DNA of 64,000 nucleotides from Bradyrhizobium sp. CCGUVB4N (GTDB lineage Bacteria > Pseudomonadota > Alphaproteobacteria > Rhizobiales > Xanthobacteraceae). The translations under genes and the position numbers were made by a program. The notes under the pieces were generated by a model that was not told where the DNA came from, searched no databases, and saw only the letters and a program-made list of their open reading frames with translations. The stretch is taken from positions 4,340,001 to 4,404,000 of the forward strand of contig NZ_JANADP010000001.1 in NCBI RefSeq assembly GCF_024199945.1. Reading direction: 5' to 3'. Below are positions 16,495-25,573 of the stretch, piece by piece. Position 1 is the first letter of the stretch, and every line of letters begins with the position of its first letter.

Positions 16495-17079
16495 GTGGGT
16501 CTGCTGGTCATGATCCTGGGGCTGGTGCTGTTTTTCGCCGCCCATGTTTTCACAACGAAACGAGAGGCACGCGCGCAGGCGATCGCGCGGCTGGGTGAGG
16601 GGACCTACAAGATCCTCTATTCGGTCGTCTCGCTCGCGGGGCTGGCGCTGATCGTCTGGGGCTTTGGCCATTATCGCGCGACCGGCTGGATCGATGTCTG
16701 GTATCCGCCGAAGGCGATGAAGCACATCACGGTCGCGCTGATGCTGCCTGCCGTCATCCTGGTGGTCGCATCATATTTGCGGGGCCGCATCTATGCGACG
16801 CTGAAGCATCCGATGCTCGCCGGCATCAAGCTGTGGGCGGCGGCCCATCTGCTCGCCAATGGCGATCTCGGCTCCATCATCCTGTTCGGCTCGTTTCTGG
16901 GGTGGGGGGTCTATGATCGTATTTCGCTCAAGCATCGCAAGGATGCCGGTGGCCCGCCGATTCCAGTGGGCGGCGTCACCAACGATCTGATCGCTGTTGC
17001 GGTCGGTATCGTCGCCTATCTGGCGCTGGCGTTTGCGTTCCACCCTGTTGTGATCGGCGTTCCCGTCATGGGCGGCTAG
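16495..17079 (+). CDS. NnrU family membrane protein
   Basis: A 194-residue inner-membrane protein with about six hydrophobic segments, matching NnrU (PF07298): LVLFFAAHVF at the N-terminus, LKHPMLAGIKLWAAAHLLANGDLGS in the middle. NnrU was named from denitrification gene clusters and is related to the isoprenoid-modifying NnrU/Z-ISO group, but its role here is unknown; no nitrogen-oxide genes are nearby. GTG start behind GGGGAGGA. Confidence 0.88.
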   Translation: MGLLVMILGLVLFFAAHVFTTKREARAQAIARLGEGTYKILYSVVSLAGLALIVWGFGHYRATGWIDVWYPPKAMKHITVALMLPAVILVVASYLRGRIYATLKHPMLAGIKLWAAAHLLANGDLGSIILFGSFLGWGVYDRISLKHRKDAGGPPIPVGGVTNDLIAVAVGIVAYLALAFAFHPVVIGVPVMGG

Positions 17080-17152
17080 CCGATCGGCGCAAGACATCAT
17101 CTCCGTACTCATGTGCGGAAGGTGACAAAAGCAACAAGACGAGGACCCTCCG

Positions 17153-18748
17153 ATGGACTGGTCGCAATCTCAGATTCCGCCGATGCGGTTCGAGGCGCGT
17201 TTTGGCGATCGGGTGGTCCCGGCCTTCACCGACCGGCCGGCTAGTCTCTGGGCGATGATCGCGGAGGCTGCCGCGCGCAACGGCGATGGCGAAGCGCTGG
17301 TCTGCGGTGACGTTCGCCTCAGCTGGCGACAGGCGGTGGCGCAGGCCGCGCGGATTGCATCGGGCTTTCGCAAGCTCGGCCTGCAGCGCGGCGACCGCGT
17401 CGCGATCCTGCTCGGCAACCGCATCGAATTTCCGCTGCTGCTGTTTGCCGCCGCGCATGAGGGGCTGGTCACCGTGCTGCTCAGCACACGCCAGCAGAAG
17501 CCGGAGATTGCCTATGTTCTCACCGATTGCGGCGCCAAGATCCTGATCCACGAAGCCGGTCTCGCCGAGCGGTTGCCCGACGCACAGGATGTGCCTGATG
17601 TCGTCCATCGCGTCGCCGTCGACAATGATCCGCAAGTGTCGCGCTTCGCGGTGCTCGCCGACAACGCACAGGCCGCAGCACCGGTCGAAGTGAACGAGGA
17701 GGATACCGCGATGATCCTCTACACCTCGGGCACCACGGGCAAGCCGAAGGGCGCGATGCTCGCCCATTGCAACATCGTGCATTCCTCGATGGTGTTCGTG
17801 TCCTGCCTGCAATTGACGAAGGTCGACCGCTCGATCGCAGCCGTCCCGCTCGGCCATGTCACGGGCGTCGTCGCCAATATCACGACGATGATCTGCTGCG
17901 GCGGCGCGCTGATCATCATGCCGGAGTTCAAGGCTGCTGATTACCTCAAGCTCGCGGCGCAGGAGCGCGTCACCTACACGGTGATGGTGCCGGCGATGTA
18001 CAATCTCTGCCTGCTCCAGCCGGATTTCGACAGCTATGATCTCTCGAGCTGGCGCATCGGTGGTTTCGGCGGTGCGCCGATGCCGGTTGCGACGATCGAG
18101 AAGCTCAAGGCGACGATTCCGGGCCTGAAGCTCGCGAACTGCTACGGCGCGACCGAGACCACGTCGCCGTCCACCATCATGCCGGGCGAGCTGACGGAGA
18201 GCCATATCGACAGCGTCGGCCTGCCGTGTCCCGGCGCGCGGATCATCGCGATGGGGACCGAGGGACGCGAGCTGCCGCCCGGCGAGATCGGCGAGCTCTG
18301 GATCCAGAGCGCCTCCGTCATCAAGGGCTACTGGAACAACCCGAAGGCGACGGCGGATAGTTTCACTGCCGGCTTTTGGCATTCGGGCGATCTCGGCTCG
18401 GTCGACGCCGAAGGGTTCGTCCGTATCTTCGACCGGCAGAAGGACATGATCAATCGCGGCGGCCTCAAGATCTATTCGGCCGAGGTCGAATCCGTGCTGG
18501 CCGGCCACCCGGCCGTGGTCGAGAGTGCGATCATCGCCAGGCCATGCCCGGTGCTGGGCGAACGTGTCCACGCGGTCGTGGTCACCCGCGTCCAGGTCGG
18601 CACCGACGACTTGAAGGCCTGGTGCGCCGAGCGCCTGTCCGACTACAAGGTGCCGGAGACCATGACGGTCACCACGGAGCCCCTCCCGCGCAACGCCAAC
18701 GGTAAGGTGGTGAAACGCCAGCTGCGGGAGCTGCTGGTCGGGGCCTGA
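17153..18748 (+). CDS. Class I adenylate-forming acyl-CoA synthetase
   Basis: A 531-residue AMP-dependent synthetase/ligase. Phosphate loop YTSGTTGKPKGA near 187, the adenine-binding YGATETTSP near 335, the Asp-containing GDLG near 410, the hinge DRQKDMINRGG near 430 and the catalytic Lys in NANGKVVKRQ near 520 are all intact, so the enzyme should activate a carboxylic acid through an acyl-adenylate to its CoA thioester. The chain length or aromatic nature of the substrate is not decidable. It stands alone, 70 bases after NnrU. Confidence 0.9.
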   Translation: MDWSQSQIPPMRFEARFGDRVVPAFTDRPASLWAMIAEAAARNGDGEALVCGDVRLSWRQAVAQAARIASGFRKLGLQRGDRVAILLGNRIEFPLLLFAAAHEGLVTVLLSTRQQKPEIAYVLTDCGAKILIHEAGLAERLPDAQDVPDVVHRVAVDNDPQVSRFAVLADNAQAAAPVEVNEEDTAMILYTSGTTGKPKGAMLAHCNIVHSSMVFVSCLQLTKVDRSIAAVPLGHVTGVVANITTMICCGGALIIMPEFKAADYLKLAAQERVTYTVMVPAMYNLCLLQPDFDSYDLSSWRIGGFGGAPMPVATIEKLKATIPGLKLANCYGATETTSPSTIMPGELTESHIDSVGLPCPGARIIAMGTEGRELPPGEIGELWIQSASVIKGYWNNPKATADSFTAGFWHSGDLGSVDAEGFVRIFDRQKDMINRGGLKIYSAEVESVLAGHPAVVESAIIARPCPVLGERVHAVVVTRVQVGTDDLKAWCAERLSDYKVPETMTVTTEPLPRNANGKVVKRQLRELLVGA

Positions 18749-18920
18749 ATGGAGGCGGGTGGGGTACCGGGATATCCCGGATCGCGCGTTAACGCCTTGA
18801 TCGGCCTTGCTTTGCCTTGCCACCGCCATATCGATAGGGTATCGCCGCCGCCACGTGGGGACGGGCTTTAGACGCGCACGATCTGGCGCGCGCTCCCGGC
18901 CGGGCATGGGATTAGCATAA

Positions 18921-19574
18921 GTGTCTGAATTATTTGACGAAGTCGACGAGGAAGTACGTCGCGAGCAGCTCAAAAAGCTGTGGGACAAATATTCGCTCTA
19001 CTTCATCGCCCTGATGGTGCTGGTCGTGGCGGCCGTGGGCGGCTGGCGCGGCTATCAGTATCTCGAGGCCAAGAAGGCCGCCGAGGCCGGCGCGACCTTC
19101 GAGAAGGCCGTGGAGCTGTCGGAGCAGGGCAAGCACGCGGAGGCCGAGACGGCCTTTGCTGACCTCGCTGCCAAGGCTCCGTCCGGCTACCGCACCCTGG
19201 CGCGGCTCCGGGCCGCAGCCGAGGCCTCGGCCCGCGATCCCAAGGCCGCCGCCAAGATGTATGACGACATCGCCGCCGACAGCGGCGTCGGCAGCGAGTG
19301 GCGGGATCTTGCCAAGATTCGCGCGGCCGGCCTGCTGGTGGACAGCGCGAGCTACGCCGACATCCAGCAGCGGCTGGAAACCTCCGCCGAGCCCAAATCG
19401 ACCTTCCGCCACAGCGCCCGCGAATTGCTGGCGCTGTCGGCCTGGCGCAACAATGACATGACCGCGGCACGCAAATGGGTCGACGCGATCGCCGAGGACG
19501 GCGAATCGCCGCCGGGCCTGCGCTCGCGCGCCGAGGCGCTTCAGGCCTTGCTGCCGCCCGTCGCCAAGAGCTGA
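18921..19574 (+). CDS. YfgM-like tetratricopeptide membrane protein
   Basis: A 217-residue protein with a short cytoplasmic N-terminus, one membrane segment (about 24-45) and a periplasmic TPR region (about 50-205), as in YfgM (PF09976), an ancillary subunit of the SecYEG translocon with chaperone activity. GTG start. In many proteobacteria this gene precedes bamB and der; here a lipoprotein gene occupies the bamB position and der follows. Confidence 0.82.
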   Translation: MSELFDEVDEEVRREQLKKLWDKYSLYFIALMVLVVAAVGGWRGYQYLEAKKAAEAGATFEKAVELSEQGKHAEAETAFADLAAKAPSGYRTLARLRAAAEASARDPKAAAKMYDDIAADSGVGSEWRDLAKIRAAGLLVDSASYADIQQRLETSAEPKSTFRHSARELLALSAWRNNDMTAARKWVDAIAEDGESPPGLRSRAEALQALLPPVAKS

Positions 19575-19609
19575 GCCGACGGTCCCGAGAGCCCAGACGA
19601 GATTCTGAT

Positions 19610-20170
19610 ATGCGCCGCACGCCACGTTTGATCGCAGCCGCCGTTCTGATCGCCTTCACGGGCGTCCTGGGCGGTTGCTCCAGCTTCGATCCGAGCGATC
19701 TCCTGGACTTCCTCGACACCAAGAAGAAGCTGCCGGGCGAGCGCAAGCCGGTGTTCCCCGAGGGCGTGCCAGGTCTGGAGCAGGGCGTGCCGAAGGACAT
19801 GTACAAGGGCGCGCAGCAACAGCAGGATCCGAACGCGCCTGCCGTCGCGGCGTTGCCGGCCGAGCCGCCGCCGGCTGAGACCGCCAAATCGTCGAAATCC
19901 GCCAAGGGCAAGAAGACCAGGCAGCCGGCCGCGACGGCAGCCGCACCGGCTGAAGCGCCGGCCGGTGAGGTCGACGGCGAGGCTCAGCCCGAGGCAGCAC
20001 CGGCGCCGGCCGCTCCGCCGCCCAAGCAGAAGATCGTCCGCAAGCGCACCACCGCGCCGCCGCCGGATCAATCCGCACAGCAGCCGGCGCAATCGGCGCA
20101 GACCACCCAGCAACAGCAGACGCAGGGAGCCTTCCCGGCGCCGATGCCCAGCGGCAGTTTCTCGCGCTGA
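19610..20170 (+). CDS. Low-complexity lipoprotein between yfgM-like gene and der
   Basis: A 186-residue protein with a signal peptide ending in the lipobox LGGC (Cys22), so it is lipid-anchored. The conserved block is short: LLDFLDTKKKLPGERKPVF and EGVPGLEQGVPKDM (about 30-65). The rest is Ala/Pro/Gln/Lys-rich and presumably disordered. PGERKPVF resembles the segment just after the lipid anchor in alphaproteobacterial BamB proteins, and the locus is where bamB usually sits, but no beta-propeller is present; a degenerate or derived relative is possible. Confidence 0.7.
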   Translation: MRRTPRLIAAAVLIAFTGVLGGCSSFDPSDLLDFLDTKKKLPGERKPVFPEGVPGLEQGVPKDMYKGAQQQQDPNAPAVAALPAEPPPAETAKSSKSAKGKKTRQPAATAAAPAEAPAGEVDGEAQPEAAPAPAAPPPKQKIVRKRTTAPPPDQSAQQPAQSAQTTQQQQTQGAFPAPMPSGSFSR

Positions 20171-20220
20171 TATTTTTCACCGATTTGACAGGCGCTGCCT
20201 CGACGGCGCACGAATGACTG

Positions 20221-21603
20221 ATGTCCTTTACGATCGCCATCATCGGCCGGCCCAATGTCGGCAAGTCGACGCTGTTCAACCGCCTGGTGGGACAGAAGCT
20301 CGCGCTTGTCGATGATTTGCCGGGCGTCACCCGCGACCGCCGCGAGGGCGATGCCAGGCTCGGCGATCTCGAATTCACCATCATCGACACCGCAGGCCTC
20401 GACGAAGGCGCCAAGGGCTCGCTGACGGCGCGCATGCAGGAGCAGACCGAGGCCGCGATCGCGCAAGCCGACGCACTGTTCTTCGTGATCGATGCCCGCA
20501 TCGGCCTCACACCCACAGATCGCGCCTTCGCCGATTTCGCCCGCAAGGCCAACAAGCCGGTGCTGCTGGTCGCCAACAAGAGCGAGGGCAAGCATGGCGA
20601 TGCCGGCGCGATGGAGTCCTTTGCGCTTGGTCTCGGCGATCCCATCCAGATCTCGGCCGAACACGGCGAGGGCATGGGCGAGCTTTACGACGAACTCGCC
20701 AAGCTGATGCCGGAGCCCGTCGACGAGGATGAGGCCGAGGACGACGAGCCGCTGACCGAGGAAGAGGCCGCGACGCGCCCGATCCGGGTTGCCATCGTCG
20801 GTCGTCCCAATGCCGGCAAGTCGACGCTGATCAACCATCTGCTCGGCGAGGAGCGCCTGCTGACGAGCCCGGAGGCCGGCACCACGCGCGATTCCATCGC
20901 GGTCGAGATCAACTGGAAGGGCCGCGATTTTCGCGTGTTCGACACCGCGGGCCTTCGCCGGCGCTCGCGCATCGAGGAGAAGCTGGAGAAGCTCTCGGTG
21001 GCCGATGCGCTGCGCGCCGTGCGCTTCGCCGAAGTCGTCGTGATGATGATGGACTCGCAGAACCGCTTCGAGGAGCAGGATCTGCGCATCACCGACCTGA
21101 TCGAGCGCGAGGGTCGCGCGGTCGTGCTCGCCGTCAATAAATGGGACCTGATGGAGACCAAGGGCGGTGGCGCGATTTCGGGTCTGCGCCGCGACGCCGA
21201 TCATTGGCTGCCGCAGCTCAAGGGCGTGCCGATCGTCGCCGTCTCCGGCCTGATGGGCGAGGGCATCGATCGCCTGATGCAGGCGATCCAGGACGCCTAC
21301 GCGCTCTGGAACAGGCGCGTGCCGACCTCTGCGCTCAATCGCTGGTTCGAGCAGGCGATCCAGGCCAATCCGCCGCCCGCGGTGTCCGGCCGCCGGCTGA
21401 AGCTGAACTACATCACCCAGACCAAGGCGCGCCCGCCGAGCTTCGTGCTGTTCTGCTCGCGCGCGGACGCGGTGCCGCAGTCTTACCTGCGCTACCTCGT
21501 CAACTCGATGCGTGAGGCCTTCGATCTGCCGGGCACGCCGGTGCGCATCACCCTGCGCGAGAAGGCCAATCCCTTCGCGCACAAGCGCAAGCGGCCGTCG
21601 TGA
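20221..21603 (+). CDS. der: Ribosome biogenesis GTPase Der (EngA)
   Basis: A 460-residue tandem GTPase required for 50S subunit assembly. The two G1 loops are GRPNVGKST (9-17) and GRPNAGKST (about 195); G3 boxes DTAGL occur in both domains and the second G4 is NKWD. An acidic linker (about 160-185) joins the domains and a KH-like domain with FVLFCSRAD ends the protein. The stop overlaps the GTG of the next gene. Confidence 0.96.
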   Translation: MSFTIAIIGRPNVGKSTLFNRLVGQKLALVDDLPGVTRDRREGDARLGDLEFTIIDTAGLDEGAKGSLTARMQEQTEAAIAQADALFFVIDARIGLTPTDRAFADFARKANKPVLLVANKSEGKHGDAGAMESFALGLGDPIQISAEHGEGMGELYDELAKLMPEPVDEDEAEDDEPLTEEEAATRPIRVAIVGRPNAGKSTLINHLLGEERLLTSPEAGTTRDSIAVEINWKGRDFRVFDTAGLRRRSRIEEKLEKLSVADALRAVRFAEVVVMMMDSQNRFEEQDLRITDLIEREGRAVVLAVNKWDLMETKGGGAISGLRRDADHWLPQLKGVPIVAVSGLMGEGIDRLMQAIQDAYALWNRRVPTSALNRWFEQAIQANPPPAVSGRRLKLNYITQTKARPPSFVLFCSRADAVPQSYLRYLVNSMREAFDLPGTPVRITLREKANPFAHKRKRPS

Positions 21604-22856
21604 GCGGCGAGGCCGGCGAGGCGATAGCGCAAGGCGCTGCGCCGGTCCGGCGCGGGGCGGTCGCCTTCATCTTCGTCACCATCCTGCTCGACATGCTCGC
21701 GCTCGGCGTGATCATGCCGATCCTGCCCAAGCTGATCGAGAGTTTTGTCGGCAACGACACCGCGCATGCAGCCCGCATCTTCGGCCTGTTCGGCACGGCC
21801 TGGGCGCTGATGCAGTTCGTATTCTCTCCGCTGCTCGGCGCGCTGTCGGATCGCTTCGGGCGCCGGCCGGTGGTGCTGCTGTCGAATTTCGGGCTCGCCG
21901 CCGACTACGTGCTGATGGCGCTCGCGCCGTCGCTGACCTGGCTGTTCATCGGCCGCGTGATCTCCGGCATCACCTCGGCCAGCATCTCGACCGCCTTTGC
22001 CTACATCGCCGACATCACGCCGCCGGAGCGGCGCGCGGCCGTGTTCGGTAAGATCGGTGCCGCTTTCGGTGCAGGATTCATCCTGGGGCCGGCAGTAGGC
22101 GGCCTGCTCGGCGATATCGATCCACGATTGCCGTTCTGGGCGGCGGCAGGCTTGAGCTTTGCAAATGCCCTCTATGGCCTGCTGATCCTGCCGGAATCGC
22201 TGGCGCCGGAGAAGCGCGCCTCGTTCCGCTGGAGGAGCGCCAATCCGGTCGGCGCGTTGCACCTCCTGAGTTCAAGCGCCGGGCTGGCGGCGCTGTCGGT
22301 CGTCAATTTCATCGCCCAGGTGGCGCATGTCGTGCTGCCATCGACCTTCGTGCTCTATGCGACCTATCGCTACGGGTGGGATTCAAAGACCGTCGGACTG
22401 ACGCTGGCGATGGTGGGCGTCTGCGCCATGGTGGTGCAGGGGCTCGCCATCGGTCCCATCGTGCGCCTGCTCGGCGAACGCAACGCGATGTTGATGGGCC
22501 TGTGCTGTGGCGCGATCGGCTTCGTGATCCTGGGTGCGGCTCCGACCGGACCGCTCTCCTGGCTTGGCATTCCCGTGCTGTCCCTCTGGGGTATCTCCGG
22601 CGCTGCGATGCAGTCGCTGATGACGCGGCTGGTCGCGCCGGATCAGCAGGGCCAGTTGCAGGGCGCGACCTCGAGCGTGCAGAGCGTGGCGCAGCTCGTC
22701 GGTCCCTTCCTGTTCACGCTGACGTTTTCGTATTTCATCGGCGGCAGCGCGCCGTTGCATCTGCCCGGCGCACCGTTCCTGCTCGCAGCCACGTTGATGG
22801 TGATTTGCGTAGCCATCGCGGTGCGGACGCTGGCAGCAACGAAGACGGTCTCGTAG
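21600..22856 (+). CDS. TetA-like MFS drug-efflux transporter
   Basis: A 418-residue major facilitator with 12 predicted membrane segments. MFS motif A between helices 2 and 3 reads GALSDRFGRRP, and VISGITSASISTAFAYIAD with GFILGPAVGG is typical of the TCR/Tet proton antiporters. Substrate unknown; chromosomal TetA-like pumps often do not confer tetracycline resistance. The GTG at 21600 overlaps the der stop. The last three codons and the TAG stop are shared with the left edge of a palindromic repeat, so the native C-terminus may have been altered. Confidence 0.88.
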   Translation: MSGEAGEAIAQGAAPVRRGAVAFIFVTILLDMLALGVIMPILPKLIESFVGNDTAHAARIFGLFGTAWALMQFVFSPLLGALSDRFGRRPVVLLSNFGLAADYVLMALAPSLTWLFIGRVISGITSASISTAFAYIADITPPERRAAVFGKIGAAFGAGFILGPAVGGLLGDIDPRLPFWAAAGLSFANALYGLLILPESLAPEKRASFRWRSANPVGALHLLSSSAGLAALSVVNFIAQVAHVVLPSTFVLYATYRYGWDSKTVGLTLAMVGVCAMVVQGLAIGPIVRLLGERNAMLMGLCCGAIGFVILGAAPTGPLSWLGIPVLSLWGISGAAMQSLMTRLVAPDQQGQLQGATSSVQSVAQLVGPFLFTLTFSYFIGGSAPLHLPGAPFLLAATLMVICVAIAVRTLAATKTVS

Positions 22857-22941
22857 GGTGGGCAAAGCGCAGCGTGCCCACCGCTACTTCGATCGTGGAG
22901 AGATGGTGGGCACGGCGCTTTCGCGCCTTTGCCCACCCTAC
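22853..22941. repeat. Bradyrhizobial palindromic repeat, copy 1
   Basis: GTAGGGTGGGCAAAG (22853-22867) is inverted as CTTTGCCCACCCTAC (22927-22941), with an inner pair GTGCCCACC / GGTGGGCAC. A second copy is at 37280-37380. The left arm contains the stop codon of the MFS gene. The element could also act as a bidirectional stem-loop between the two convergent genes. Confidence 0.85.
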
Positions 22942-22957
22942 GGCAGTGTTGACTGGC

Positions 22958-24184
22958 TTACTTCTTCACCAGCGGACACTCGCTGTCCTTGAGCGGCTTG
23001 GCCGCGTCTTCCGCCGAGATGGTCGAGACCAGCTTGTAATAGTCCCACGGGCCCTTCGACTCCTCCGGCTTCTTCACCTCGAACAGGTAGGCCGGGATGA
23101 TGCGGCGGCCGTCCTCGCGGAGCGGGCCCTTGCCGAACAGCGGATCGTCGGTCGGGATTTCCTTCATCTTGGCGACGACCTTGGCGCCGTCATGTGGATT
23201 ACCGCCGAGCGCCTCGAGCGCCTTGAGGTAGTGTATCACGCCGGCATAGTTGCCGGCCTGCGTCATCGACGGCATCGCCTTGTTGGCGGTCTTTTCCTGG
23301 AAACGCTTTGACCAGGTGCGCGTGGCATCATTGAGGTCCCAGTAGAAGGACTCGGTGAAGGTCAGGCCGTGCGCGGTCTTCAGGCCGAGCGAGTGGACGT
23401 CGTTGATGAAGAGCAGCAGCGCTGCGAGCTTCTGGCCGCCCTCGACGATGCCGAATTCGGCCGCCTGCTTGATCGAGTTGGTGGTGTCGCCGCCGGCGTT
23501 GGCAAGCCCGACGATCTTCGCCTTCGAGTTCTGCGCCTGGAGCAGGAAGGATGAGAAGTCGGAGGTGTTGAGCGGATGCTTGACGCCGCCGAGCACCTTG
23601 CCGCCGTTCGCGGTCACGACCGCGCTGGTGTCGCGCTCGAGCGCGGCGCCGAAGGCGTAGTCGGCGGTCAGGAAGAACCAGGTATCGCCGCCAGCCTTGG
23701 TCAGCGCCTTGCCGGTGCCGGTGGCAAGCATGTAGGTGTCGTAGGTGTAGGAGATGGTGTTGGCGTTGCAGGCCTTGCCGGTCAGGTCGGCGCTGGCGCC
23801 GCCATTGTTGAGCAGGACGACGTTCTTTTCCTTGGCGACGTTGCTGACCGCCAGCGCCACGCCGGAGTTCGGCGTGTCGGTGATCATGTCGACCTTCTGG
23901 GTGTCGATCCACTGCCGCGCGATGTTGACGCCGACGTCAGGCTTGTTCTGGTGGTCGCCGCTGACGACCTCGATTTTCCAACCCTTCGCGGCGAGGCCGG
24001 AATCCTCGACCGCCATCTTCACCGCCACGACGGAGCCGGGACCGCCGATATCGGCGTAGAGGCTGGACATGTCGTTGAGCACGCCGATCGTGACGGTCTT
24101 GTCCTGGGCGTAGGCTGATGATGCAAATCCGAAAGCGGCGCAGGCCAGAAGGGCCGCAGTGCGGCGCGCGAACGTCGTCGTCAT
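22958..24184 (-). CDS. Periplasmic liv-type solute-binding protein, second paralogue
   Basis: A 408-residue LivK-like binding protein (Peripla_BP_6) with a signal peptide (cleavage near ASSAYAQ-DK). It shares long identical stretches with the protein at 8707-9927, including TWFFLTADYAFGAALERD and GGVKHPLNT, so the two are duplicates from one ancestor. It has no ATPase or permease genes beside it and may use the LivGFHM machinery encoded 13 kb away, widening the substrate range. GGAGGAAA precedes the ATG. Confidence 0.88.
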   Translation of the reverse strand: MTTTFARRTAALLACAAFGFASSAYAQDKTVTIGVLNDMSSLYADIGGPGSVVAVKMAVEDSGLAAKGWKIEVVSGDHQNKPDVGVNIARQWIDTQKVDMITDTPNSGVALAVSNVAKEKNVVLLNNGGASADLTGKACNANTISYTYDTYMLATGTGKALTKAGGDTWFFLTADYAFGAALERDTSAVVTANGGKVLGGVKHPLNTSDFSSFLLQAQNSKAKIVGLANAGGDTTNSIKQAAEFGIVEGGQKLAALLLFINDVHSLGLKTAHGLTFTESFYWDLNDATRTWSKRFQEKTANKAMPSMTQAGNYAGVIHYLKALEALGGNPHDGAKVVAKMKEIPTDDPLFGKGPLREDGRRIIPAYLFEVKKPEESKGPWDYYKLVSTISAEDAAKPLKDSECPLVKK

Positions 24185-24349
24185 AAAAGGTTTCCTCCGG
24201 TGTCAAATATTCGGACGGCCCTCTTGCGGAGCCTTGTTCCGGCAAATTCCGTAGCCTGTCCCAGGGACGGCGGCAATGCGCCTAAAGCCGGATGACACTG
24301 CGTCGTAGCGTCATCCGTCGTTAACTTTTGGGCAAAATGCGTTGAGGCG

Positions 24350-25495
24350 CTATTTCAGCGCGTCCGAAATCAGCTTGAATTTCTGGATGCGCTTGCCCTC
24401 GACCTCGCCGGTATAAACGTTCCCCTTGGCGTCGACGGCCATGGCGTGGAGCAGTTCGAACTGACCGGCGTTGCGGCCGCTGTGGCCGAAGGTGCCGACC
24501 ACGCTGCCGTCGTCACGCTTGATGACGCGGATCTCGTTGTTGGTGCCGTCGGCATTCAACAGGTAGGTCTGCTTTGGATCGGGCCACAGCGCCAGATCGA
24601 ACACTGCGCCGTCACCACGGCTATCCTTCTCGTAGACCCACTCCTTCACGAAGGTGCCGTCCTTCTTGAAGACCTCGATACGGTTCTGGCTGCGGTCGCA
24701 GACATAGACGAGGCCGTCATTGGCGATCTTGATGCAGTGGACGGGATTGCCGAACTGCTCCTGTGCCGTGGCGCTCGGATCGTAAGGCGGTTGCTTGTCG
24801 TCGTTCGGGGTCTTGCCGTGGCCACCCCAATGCCGCTTGTAGGCGAGTGTGGTGGCGTCGAACACGATGACGCGGCGATTGCCGTAGCCGTCGGCGATGT
24901 AGAGTTCGTTGGCCTCCTTGTCGATCGCGATCTCCGCCGGACGACCGAGCTGCGTCGTGTCGTTGCTGTTGGTGCGCGGCGCGATCTTGCCGATCTGGCC
25001 GAGATATTTGCCGTCGACCGTGAATTTCAGGATCGCGCTGTCATTGTCGGCATTGCCGCCGATCCAGACGAAGCCACGCTCGTCGACCTCGATGCCGTGC
25101 TCGCGGCCGACCCATTCATAGCCGTCGCCGGGCCCGCCCCAGGACCGCAGCAGATTGCCGTCGACGTCGAATTCCAGCACGGGCGGTGCGGGCACGCAGC
25201 ATTTTGCCCGCGGCGGATTGAGGGTCGCGGCCTTCTCGCCGTCGATCAGCGAGCGGGGACGGTGGATCACCCAGATGTGCCCCTGCCAGTCCACGGTGAT
25301 CCCGCCGATCTGGCCGATAATCCAGTTGTTCGGAAGCTGCTTCGGCCAGGACGCATCGACCGCGAAGGTCGGGACGTCACCGGCCGTGGCGACGTTCGGA
25401 AGCGCGAAGGCGATGGCTGCAATCAGGATGGAGACGGCGTGAGAGACGCGTGCGAGCGCACGGTAAAAGCCTGCGCGATCATGCCATGACGCCAT
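24350..25495 (-). CDS. Secreted NHL-repeat beta-propeller protein
   Basis: A 381-residue exported protein with a signal peptide (about residues 1-38, ending VATAGD). NHL-type blades follow: GITVDWQGHIWVIHRP, GIEVDERGFVWIGGN, EIAIDKEANELYIADGYGN, CIKIANDGLVYVCDRSQN and AMAVDAKGNVYTGEV, which makes five visible blades of a probable six-bladed propeller. The layout resembles peptidyl-alpha-hydroxyglycine lyases and other six-bladed propellers, but the function is not known. Monocistronic. Confidence 0.8.
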   Translation of the reverse strand: MASWHDRAGFYRALARVSHAVSILIAAIAFALPNVATAGDVPTFAVDASWPKQLPNNWIIGQIGGITVDWQGHIWVIHRPRSLIDGEKAATLNPPRAKCCVPAPPVLEFDVDGNLLRSWGGPGDGYEWVGREHGIEVDERGFVWIGGNADNDSAILKFTVDGKYLGQIGKIAPRTNSNDTTQLGRPAEIAIDKEANELYIADGYGNRRVIVFDATTLAYKRHWGGHGKTPNDDKQPPYDPSATAQEQFGNPVHCIKIANDGLVYVCDRSQNRIEVFKKDGTFVKEWVYEKDSRGDGAVFDLALWPDPKQTYLLNADGTNNEIRVIKRDDGSVVGTFGHSGRNAGQFELLHAMAVDAKGNVYTGEVEGKRIQKFKLISDALK

Positions 25496-25573
25496 GGCGA
25501 CCTCCCTTTTTTGGCTTGCGGCTTGCTGCCGCTTGAGCGCGCGCAGTCAATCGCGGGGAGGTGCTTGAGTCAA

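Noticed and set aside
19475..19609. N-terminal extension of the lipoprotein gene
   Set aside because: It overlaps the end of the TPR gene in another frame and would bury the signal peptide and lipobox.
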